From assembly GCA_030149685.1 (NCBI GenBank), contig JASLGI010000245.1, positions 1 to 5,415 of the forward strand: a stretch of 5,415 nucleotides of DNA. Direction: 5' to 3'. This stretch comes from Bacillaceae bacterium (lineage in GTDB: Bacteria; Bacillota; Bacilli; Bacillales_A; Planococcaceae). Positions 1 to 4,606 of this stretch are shown in pieces (the first letter of the stretch is position 1; each line of letters starts with the position of its first letter). The notes below the pieces were generated by a model. It was not told the DNA's origin. It did not search any database and was given only the letters and a program-made list of their open reading frames with translations. The position numbers and the translations under genes were made by a program.

Positions 1-773
1 ATAAAATAAACATCTGTTAAATAATGGACAACTTGACGATTCAACTTTGGTGAAAACGCATGTGTTGCCGTTGAAAAATAAAGTCGATCAACATTCTTTT
101 CATGAGCTTCTAAAAATAATGCCGCTTGTTCTGCTTGTTTGAAAGATACATGTTGATCGGCTTTGCCATGAATAAATAAAAATCGGGCCGTCGTTTGTAA
201 AGCATCTGTTAAAAAATAACGGGAACGATAAAAGCTCGGCTTATTCGGCGTTGCACCAATTAATCGCTTCATCATGCGACGCATATCGATTCGTTCATTG
301 TACGTAGCGACGATATCGGTCATACCGCCCCAACTGACGATTGTCTGAATCGGTATCGGATGAGCAGCAAGTGCCAAAGCAACCGCTCCTCCTCTCGAAT
401 AACCGATTACATGAAGTGGGCCATCTTCAATCCATCGCTTTAATAAGTAAGCCGCAATGACCGCATCCATTCGATCTTCTCCGACAAAATAGTCTTTTCC
501 TTCCCCTCCACGATTCCCTCGATAAAAAGGAGCAAATACGACGTACCCTCTCGTTGCAAACTGTGTCAAACGACTAGGACGGACATTCCCAATACTTTGA
601 ATCCCTCCGCGCAAATACAATATGCCTCCTCGATAATGTCGACGACGTTCATAAGCTAAAAAACCTTTCACCCGATATCCACCGGACCAATACGTTACTT
701 CCTTCACAACAACTGATGGTGTCGGAGACGGCCATAAACGAATTCGTTCGATTGTTCCATCACTTTTTTTCAT
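1..773 (-). CDS. ytmA: Alpha/beta hydrolase, prolyl-oligopeptidase-like (YtmA type), 3' end cut by window edge
   Basis: The frame is open from an ATG at 773 to the left edge, giving 257 visible residues. The protein has a complete serine-hydrolase triad: Ser126 in a GYSRGG nucleophile elbow, Asp206 in HGKAD, and His238 in ATHAFS. Upstream lie an RGG motif around residues 55-60 where S9-type hydrolases carry the oxyanion HGG, and the segment FYRGNRGGEGKDYF typical of the S9 peptidase/acyl-hydrolase fold. There is no signal peptide or membrane helix, so it is probably a cytoplasmic esterase or peptidase of unknown substrate. The start has a good AAGGTG ribosome binding site seven bases upstream. 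The gene overlaps the end of the Nudix gene by 14 bases, which suggests translational coupling in one operon. B. subtilis YtmA is of about this length as I recall it, so only a few residues are probably missing. The fold and triad are sure; the YtmA name is less so. Confidence 0.85.
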   Translation of the reverse strand, partial: MKKSDGTIERIRLWPSPTPSVVVKEVTYWSGGYRVKGFLAYERRRHYRGGILYLRGGIQSIGNVRPSRLTQFATRGYVVFAPFYRGNRGGEGKDYFVGEDRMDAVIAAYLLKRWIEDGPLHVIGYSRGGAVALALAAHPIPIQTIVSWGGMTDIVATYNERIDMRRMMKRLIGATPNKPSFYRSRYFLTDALQTTARFLFIHGKADQHVSFKQAEQAALFLEAHEKNVDRLYFSTATHAFSPKLNRQVVHYLTDVYF

Positions 774-1227
774 ATTCTTTCACCTTCTCTATCACATCTC
801 GCATCGCATCAATGGTCATATGAACACTCATATTCGATTGCGTAGCAAGCTCTTCCGACGTCAACCATTGGGCCCCACTCGTTTCTTTTTCAAAGATCAA
901 CGGTCGTTCTTTTTTTCCCACGTATGTACTCATATAAACGGCCTTACAAAAAGGACGTTCAGAAAAAACAACAAATTCTCCGAGATATTGCGGCATTTCC
1001 ACAACTATACCTGTTTCTTCCCATGTTTCGCGAACAACAGCCTCTTCCAACGTCTCTCCTTTTTCCACTTTTCCTCCTGGAAATTCAATCCCTCGGCTAT
1101 AATCTTCCGTCACAAGCCATCGCTCATTATGGTAAACGATAGAAAGTATGTGGCGAGGAACAATTTCCCAGCGATTCGAAGTGTCACTCCATTCAAAACG
1201 CATATTTTTCAACTGTTCATTATTCAT
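760..1227 (-). CDS. ytkD: Nudix nucleoside triphosphatase YtkD
   Basis: This 155-residue protein is a single Nudix domain. The Nudix box runs from Gly52 to Ile74: G52, E58, then R66-E67 and E70-E71 followed by T72-G73-I74, which is the full G-x5-E-x7-RE-x2-EE-x-G pattern with the metal-binding glutamates intact. Thr68 sits where a hydrophobic residue is more usual. B. subtilis YtkD hydrolyses oxidised purine nucleotides such as 8-oxo-dGTP and has also been reported as an RNA 5'-pyrophosphohydrolase, so the inferred role is nucleotide-pool cleaning or RNA decay in the cytoplasm. Assignment to YtkD rests on length, the N-terminal pattern (FEWSD..., IPEFPGGK-like region around 47-53) and the neighbouring dps, which is also nearby in B. 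subtilis. The ATG at 1227 is preceded by AAGGAGG with seven bases of spacing. Only about 30 bases separate it from the terminator of the upstream gene, and I see no good promoter there. Confidence 0.93.
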   Translation of the reverse strand: MNNEQLKNMRFEWSDTSNRWEIVPRHILSIVYHNERWLVTEDYSRGIEFPGGKVEKGETLEEAVVRETWEETGIVVEMPQYLGEFVVFSERPFCKAVYMSTYVGKKERPLIFEKETSGAQWLTSEELATQSNMSVHMTIDAMRDVIEKVKEYEKK

Positions 1228-1256
1228 TAGCCTTCCTCCTTTTCTTCTATCGTAAC

Positions 1257-1288
1257 AAAAAAACGAGGAAGGAGAATCCCTTCCTCGT
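1257..1288 (-). terminator. Intrinsic terminator of the dps / YjfB-type unit
   Basis: A perfect 10-bp stem (ACGAGGAAGG at 1263-1272 with CCTTCCTCGT at 1279-1288) encloses a six-base loop. On the minus strand it is followed by a run of seven T residues (1263-1257). It starts five bases after the stop codon of the YjfB-type gene, so it ends that transcript and separates it from ytkD. Confidence 0.9.
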
Positions 1289-1293
1289 CTTAC

Positions 1294-1476
1294 TTACGCA
1301 CGAATATCGATCGATTGCCCTTTATGCGGGTGAGTAACTTGTGGTTGTTCAGGCATTTGTTGTAACATTTCTGCTGCTGCAGAAGTACTCATTTCGAGCG
1401 ACTTGTTCATGACACTCATTTGAACGAGTGATTGCAAGCTTTGTAACTGACTAGCCATCATTGCATTCAATTCCAT
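1294..1476 (-). CDS. YjfB-family putative motility protein (small)
   Basis: A 60-residue protein beginning MELNAMMASQ and ending HPHKGQSIDIRA. The short N-terminal acidic/hydrophobic start, an amphipathic methionine- and glutamine-rich helix over about residues 3-40, and the C-terminal HPxxGxxIDI tail match the YjfB family (putative motility protein, B. subtilis YjfB). The molecular role of the family is unknown; the motility link comes from its SigD control in B. subtilis. It has no signal peptide or cysteine. I chose the ATG at 1476 because the predicted transcript would start near 1493, the protein start then fits the family, and a GAGAGG lies 11 bases upstream. An in-frame GTG at 1485 would add three residues (M-V-K) and cannot be excluded. 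The gene lies directly downstream of dps on the same strand with its own promoter, and ends at a strong terminator. Confidence 0.82.
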   Translation of the reverse strand: MELNAMMASQLQSLQSLVQMSVMNKSLEMSTSAAAEMLQQMPEQPQVTHPHKGQSIDIRA

Positions 1477-1499
1477 CTTTACCACATCCTCTCCCCTAC

Positions 1500-1528
1500 A
1501 TTATCGACGAAAGTCTTACGTATTTCAA
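1500..1528 (-). promoter_or_regulatory. Promoter of the YjfB-type gene (SigA-like, overlapping SigD-like)
   Basis: On the minus strand TTGAAA (1528-1523) and GATAAT (1505-1500) are separated by exactly 17 bases and each matches the SigA consensus at five of six positions. The same DNA also reads TGAA (1527-1524), 15 bases, GTCGATAA (1508-1501). That is close to the SigD motif TAAA-N15-GCCGATAT, with one mismatch in the -35 and two in the -10. It fills the gap between the dps stop codon and the small gene. The motifs are seen; which sigma factor uses them is inferred. Confidence 0.65.
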
Positions 1529-1531
1529 TAC

Positions 1532-1987
1532 TTACTCGTTCGTTTCTCCTAAGAAAGCACGTAACATCCATTGATGTTTTTCGATCTGTTGGTAAATACC
1601 ATTTAATAAATCTTCTGTCATATCGTCGCCGATACGTGAAGCTTCTGTCATCGTTTCTGTTAATTCATTCATAATTTTATCAAAGTCAGCAGTAATTTGA
1701 GTAACCATTTGTTCTGCAGTTTTTTCATTGCCTGCTTCTGTAACAAAAGCTAACTCTAACTGCTCTTGTAAACGTGATGTCGGCTCTCCTCCGAGTGTTA
1801 ACATACGCTCTGCAATATCATCCATATATGTCGTTGCTTCTCCGTAAAGCTCTTCAAATTTCGCGTGTAAAGTAAAGAAGTGTGGTCCTTTTACATACCA
1901 GTGATAGTGATGTAATTTCATATACATAACAGACCATGTTGCTACTTGTTCATCTAATTTTTTCATTAATTGTGTCAAATTTCTCAT
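1532..1987 (-). CDS. dps: Dps-family DNA-binding ferritin-like protein
   Basis: A 151-residue mini-ferritin. Both Dps signatures are present: HWYVKGPHFFTLHAKFE (residues 29-45) and MDDIAERMLTLGGEP (55-69). The inter-subunit ferroxidase ligands are all seen: His29, His41, Glu45, Asp56 and Glu60, the Glu replacing the Asp of E. coli Dps at that position. Dps dodecamers oxidise Fe(II) using peroxide and store the iron, protecting DNA in the cytoplasm. The N-terminus is short and has few basic residues, so direct DNA binding through a lysine tail is not obvious. A SigB-like promoter upstream fits general-stress control as in B. subtilis dps; I saw no PerR box. The ATG at 1987 touches the Shine-Dalgarno sequence, so translation may really begin at the TTG codon at 1978 (residue 4), which would leave all functional residues intact. 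No terminator follows, so dps transcripts can read into the YjfB-type gene. Confidence 0.95.
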   Translation of the reverse strand: MRNLTQLMKKLDEQVATWSVMYMKLHHYHWYVKGPHFFTLHAKFEELYGEATTYMDDIAERMLTLGGEPTSRLQEQLELAFVTEAGNEKTAEQMVTQITADFDKIMNELTETMTEASRIGDDMTEDLLNGIYQQIEKHQWMLRAFLGETNE

Positions 1988-1994
1988 CCTCCTT
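1988..1994 (-). promoter_or_regulatory. dps ribosome binding site with zero spacing to the ATG
   Basis: A full AAGGAGG (1994-1988 on the minus strand) is followed immediately by the ATG of dps. Normal spacing is about 5-10 bases. The in-frame TTG at 1978-1976 lies nine bases from the motif, so this site bears on which codon starts dps. Confidence 0.75.
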
Positions 1995-2015
1995 AGAATG
2001 CGTTTCTCTTTTCAA

Positions 2016-2041
2016 ATACCTCTTATCTTCGTACACTAAAC
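2016..2041 (-). promoter_or_regulatory. SigB-like promoter of dps
   Basis: On the minus strand GTTTAG (2041-2036), a 14-base spacer and AGGTAT (2021-2016) each match five of six positions of the SigB consensus GTTTAA-N12-14-GGGTAT. Transcription would start near 2008, giving a leader of about 20 bases that ends in the AAGGAGG. In B. subtilis dps is a known SigB target, which supports the reading. No experimental evidence is available here. Confidence 0.7.
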
Positions 2042-2068
2042 ATAAGATTCGAAAAAAGGAGTATTTTC

Positions 2069-2305
2069 ATGTTAAAAAAATTGTTCATCGGCATCATTCG
2101 TCTATATCAAAAGTTTATTTCTCCACTCTTTCCACCGACGTGTCGCTTTACACCGACTTGTTCTCATTATAGTGTAGAAGCTTTAGAAAAACACGGTTTT
2201 TTTAAAGGACTATGGCTTTCTATAAAACGTATTTCTCGCTGTCATCCTTTCAATGATGACCCTCATTATGATCCTGTACCACCCGTTAAAAAAAAGAAAC
2301 AATAA
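2069..2305 (+). CDS. yidD: Membrane protein insertion efficiency factor YidD
   Basis: A 78-residue protein covering the whole YidD (haemolytic-domain) family. The diagnostic core [19 protein letters not shown] (residues 25-43) is present, with the conserved cysteines Cys25, Cys31 and Cys58 and the ending RCHP...DPVPP (57-72). The N-terminal 20 residues form an amphipathic, basic segment that in this family associates with the inner face of the membrane. YidD assists the Sec/YidC (SpoIIIJ) route of membrane protein insertion. The usual GG before the DPVP motif is replaced by Asp-Pro-His-Tyr, and the tail ends in four lysines. The ATG has AAAGGAG with seven bases of spacing. It is divergent from dps across 81 bases and is followed by a strong terminator, so it is a single-gene unit. 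B. subtilis has a YidD homologue (YtjA) in the same general chromosomal neighbourhood as dps. Confidence 0.95.
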   Translation: MLKKLFIGIIRLYQKFISPLFPPTCRFTPTCSHYSVEALEKHGFFKGLWLSIKRISRCHPFNDDPHYDPVPPVKKKKQ

Positions 2306-2315
2306 TCTCATGCCG

Positions 2316-2357
2316 CCTAGTCTTTTCTTCACTCGCCGAAGAAAGACTAGGTTTTTT
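2316..2357 (+). terminator. Intrinsic terminator of yidD
   Basis: CCTAGTCTTTTCTTC (2316-2330) pairs with GAAGAAAGACTAGG (2338-2351) with one bulged T and a seven-base loop, followed by six T residues (2352-2357). It starts 11 bases after the yidD stop codon and isolates yidD from the zinc lipoprotein gene. Confidence 0.92.
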
Positions 2358-2388
2358 ACTCGTTCAATTTTATAAATTACTTGATTTT

Positions 2389-2415
2389 TTGATACATTAT
2401 CGTTATGCTTATATT
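2389..2415 (+). promoter_or_regulatory. Probable SigA promoter of the zinc lipoprotein gene
   Basis: TTGATA (2389-2394) and TATATT (2410-2415) each match the SigA consensus at five of six positions, but the spacer is only 15 bases. An alternative is TTGATT (2381-2386), 17 bases, TATGCT (2404-2409), with four of six matches each. Either would place the start of transcription just before or inside the Zur box, as expected for a repressible promoter. Which one is used cannot be decided from sequence alone. Confidence 0.45.
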
Positions 2416-2417
2416 TG

Positions 2418-2442
2418 TTAAATCGTAATGATTACTATTTAA
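2418..2442 (+). promoter_or_regulatory. Zur operator (zinc uptake repressor box)
   Basis: An inverted repeat of two 12-base arms around a central G at 2430 (TTAAATCGTAAT / ATTACTATTTAA) has a single mismatch, at 2436. It matches the Bacillus Zur box AAATCGTAAT-N-ATTACGATTT except for that base. It overlaps the expected transcription start and ends five bases before the ribosome binding site, so zinc-loaded Zur would block transcription when zinc is sufficient. Confidence 0.9.
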
Positions 2443-2460
2443 ACCTAAAGGAGATTACAT

Positions 2461-3462
2461 ATGCAAAAGAAATTATTAGTTTCAATTTTATTTATTTCGA
2501 TTTTAGCATTTCTAGGAGCTTGTAATAACGAAACGACAACTCCTAACAATGTAAATGAAGAAAAGCCAATGATTTATACTACTGTTTACCCTTTAAAGTT
2601 TTTCACTGAACAAATCGGGGCAGATCTCGTTCACGTTGAATCAATCTATCCTGCAGGAGCTGATGAACATACTTTTGAGCCGACTCAAAAAGATATGATG
2701 AAGCTTGCAGATAGCGACCACTTCTTTTATATTGGACATCAATTAGAAGGCTTCGTTCCAAATGCTGAAAAATCATTAAAAAAAGAAGACGTCACGTTTC
2801 ATGCAATTGGTGAAATGATTCCTGAAAACTTATTATTAGAAGGACACAGTCACCACGACGAAGAAGAGCATGACGGGCATGAAGAACATGGAGAAGAAGC
2901 GCACGAAGAAGAACATGATGAACATCACCATCATCACGGTGATATCGATGCTCACTTATGGATTACACCAACTCTCGGTGAACAATTAGCAACAAACATC
3001 CATGCTATTTTAGTAGAAGCACTTCCTGAAGAAAAAGAAACACTCGATCAAAACTTAGAAGAAGTGAAAAAACAATTGACTCATTTAGACGAGCAATTCA
3101 AAGAAATGAGCAACAAGGCGACGAAACGAACATTTTTCGTCTCTCACGCAGCATTCGGTTACCTAGCACGTGACTACGATTTAGAGCAAGTCGCTGTTGC
3201 TGGACTCAACTCTCAAAGTGAACCTTCTCAAAAACAACTCGCCCAGCTTGTCGAGTTAGCGAAAGAAAAAAATATTGACTACATTTTCTTTGAACAAAAT
3301 GTTTCTTCAAAATTAACAGAAGTGATTCAAAAAGAAATTGGTGCAGAAGCATTAGAACTTCACAACTTAGGTGTACTAACAGAAGAAAATATTAAAAATG
3401 AAGACGACTATTATACATTAATGGAACGTAATGTCGAAGCTTTAACGAAAGCACTTCATTAA
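2461..3462 (+). CDS. znuA: Zinc ABC transporter substrate-binding lipoprotein (ZnuA/AdcA)
   Basis: A 333-residue cluster A-I metal-binding protein. Residues 1-20 are a lipoprotein signal peptide ending in the lipobox LGAC, so Cys21 would be lipidated and the protein anchored outside the membrane. The zinc ligands expected for the family are His70 (in DEHTFEPT), His165 (DAHLW), His229 (VSHAAFGY) and probably Glu278 (FFEQN). Between the first two lies an acidic His-rich loop, residues 129-159, with 13 histidines including a run of five; this marks zinc rather than manganese binding proteins. It should capture zinc and hand it to a ZnuB permease with a ZnuC ATPase, but neither gene is adjacent: the gene stands alone between two terminators. 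A Zur box directly upstream indicates induction in zinc starvation. The start has AAAGGAG with seven bases of spacing. The AdcA name is equally valid. It lacks the C-terminal ZinT domain found in some AdcA proteins. Confidence 0.95.
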   Translation: MQKKLLVSILFISILAFLGACNNETTTPNNVNEEKPMIYTTVYPLKFFTEQIGADLVHVESIYPAGADEHTFEPTQKDMMKLADSDHFFYIGHQLEGFVPNAEKSLKKEDVTFHAIGEMIPENLLLEGHSHHDEEEHDGHEEHGEEAHEEEHDEHHHHHGDIDAHLWITPTLGEQLATNIHAILVEALPEEKETLDQNLEEVKKQLTHLDEQFKEMSNKATKRTFFVSHAAFGYLARDYDLEQVAVAGLNSQSEPSQKQLAQLVELAKEKNIDYIFFEQNVSSKLTEVIQKEIGAEALELHNLGVLTEENIKNEDDYYTLMERNVEALTKALH

Positions 3463-3470
3463 ATAAATAG

Positions 3471-3510
3471 AACCTAGCGACTGTAAAACGAGTCGCTAGG
3501 TTTATTTTTT
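3471..3510 (+). terminator. Intrinsic terminator of znuA, possibly bidirectional with menC
   Basis: A perfect 12-bp stem (AACCTAGCGACT at 3471-3482, AGTCGCTAGGTT at 3491-3502) with an eight-base loop is followed on the plus strand by a T-rich tail (TATTTTTT, to 3510). The tail overlaps the menC stop codon. On the minus strand the hairpin comes seven bases after that stop, but its downstream sequence is less T-rich, so termination of menC there is probably weaker. Confidence 0.9.
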
Positions 3511-4606
3511 AATACATATCTACCCGATATTTTTTTAAAGTTTGTTCATCAATCGTAACACCAATGCCAGGCTTATTGGATACGTGCATTTGACCCTCAC
3601 ATAAAGTGAGTCCAGGTGTTATAATATCGCGTTCCCAAAAATGATTCGACGCACTGAAATCTCCTGGTAATGTGACACCATCCAATGTAGCTAAAGCGAT
3701 ATTATGCGCTTTGGAAATACCAAATTCAATCATGCCACCAATCCATAAATCAATCGATGCTTCTTTAGCCCGTTGAATAATATCTAAAGATACAGTCGGT
3801 CCTCCGACACGCCCAGGTTTTAAAACGAGACAATCCGCTGCGCCCGAACGGATTGCCCATTCGGCATCTTCTAACGAAGCGATACTTTCATCTAAACCTA
3901 TCGGTGTTTGAAATCGAGGTGTCCATTCTTCATAAAGTAATCGTTCTTCTTTTTTAAACGGTTGTTCAATTAAGCGTAAGCCGATCGCATCAAATGCTTG
4001 TAGTTTTTCTATTGACTGTTGTGTAAAGGAACCATTCGCATCAGCAAAGAAATACGTTTCCGGAAATTCTTTTACTACTCGTGCAATAATATTCGGATCG
4101 ATCTGTCGATGTATTTTAATTTTCACTCGACGATATCCAGCATCTACTGCTTTTTGCACTTCTTCTCGTAATTCTTCTTCTGTTTTCCATGTCACAACAA
4201 CTCCTGCATCTATTGCATGCTTCTTTCCACCATACAATTCATATAAAGGAATACCCTTTACTTTCGCATACAAATCCCAACAAGCCATATCTAACGCTGC
4301 TTTTGCCATACGATTTCCTTTCACCGTTTCATACAACTCATACATTTCACTAGGATGAGTCATTATTTCCCCTTTTATTCTTGGTAAAAGAACATGACGT
4401 AAAACGAACAATGTTGTCTTCACTGTTTCTTCAGTATACCAAGGTGTTGTGAAAGCAACTCCTTCCCCATATCCTCGGTAGTCATCACTACGAACTTCAA
4501 CAATTAAACTCTCTCGCTCTTGAACGTGTTGTAATTTCGTTTGAAATGGTTTCTTTAATGGCGCAACGATCCGGTGAATGAAGATGTCGTCAATTCGGAT
4601 GCCCAT
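3509..4606 (-). CDS. menC: o-Succinylbenzoate synthase MenC (NSAR/OSBS subfamily)
   Basis: A 365-residue enolase-superfamily enzyme. It dehydrates SHCHC to o-succinylbenzoate in cytoplasmic menaquinone synthesis. The N-terminal capping domain (about 1-125) is followed by the barrel with the catalytic K162-x-K164 motif, metal ligands Asp189 (ADANG), Glu214 (IEQP) and Asp239 (LDES), and the second catalytic Lys263 (LKPGRVGG). The G290-G291-M292 segment near the active site is also typical. Length and motifs match the Firmicutes type that includes N-succinylamino-acid racemases; Arg266 is a residue linked in the literature to racemase specificity. Here the position after menE argues for the menaquinone role. 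The ATG at 4606 has AAGGAGG (4624-4618) 11 bases upstream, a rather long spacing, and lies 52 bases inside the end of menE. It converges with znuA, 46 bases apart. Confidence 0.95.
   Translation of the reverse strand: MGIRIDDIFIHRIVAPLKKPFQTKLQHVQERESLIVEVRSDDYRGYGEGVAFTTPWYTEETVKTTLFVLRHVLLPRIKGEIMTHPSEMYELYETVKGNRMAKAALDMACWDLYAKVKGIPLYELYGGKKHAIDAGVVVTWKTEEELREEVQKAVDAGYRRVKIKIHRQIDPNIIARVVKEFPETYFFADANGSFTQQSIEKLQAFDAIGLRLIEQPFKKEERLLYEEWTPRFQTPIGLDESIASLEDAEWAIRSGAADCLVLKPGRVGGPTVSLDIIQRAKEASIDLWIGGMIEFGISKAHNIALATLDGVTLPGDFSASNHFWERDIITPGLTLCEGQMHVSNKPGIGVTIDEQTLKKYRVDMY

Noticed and set aside
820..1230. Open frames on the plus strand across the Nudix gene (136 and 72 residues)
   Set aside because: They are antisense to a well-supported Nudix gene, have no recognisable domain, and have phenylalanine- and histidine-rich compositions typical of antisense shadows.
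1228..1262. A promoter for ytkD between the terminator and its ribosome binding site
   Set aside because: TACGAT could be a weak -10, but nothing resembling a -35 lies 16-18 bases upstream; only the terminator stem is there.
1509..1531. Small hairpin GTATT-GA-AATAC after dps as a terminator
   Set aside because: Stem of five A/T-rich pairs with a two-base loop and no T run; it coincides with the -35 of the downstream promoter.
2009..2037. Possible SigA promoter for yidD: TTTTCA, 17 bases, TACACT on the plus strand
   Set aside because: Only four of six matches at each element in an AT-rich gap, so it is not distinguishable from chance, although yidD must have some promoter here.
2021..2047. 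Inverted repeat TCTTAT / ATAAGA between dps and yidD as an operator
   Set aside because: Only six bases per arm with a 15-base gap, and no match to a known regulator box; expected by chance in such DNA.
1936..2172. A 78-residue plus-strand open frame spanning the start of dps and the start of yidD
   Set aside because: It overlaps yidD in another frame and is antisense to dps; the YidD frame carries the conserved motifs and the proper ribosome binding site.
2391..2407. A second, degenerate Zur site upstream of the main box (ATTATCGTTAT)
   Set aside because: It needs an inserted base and shows no dyad symmetry, unlike the clear box at 2418-2442.
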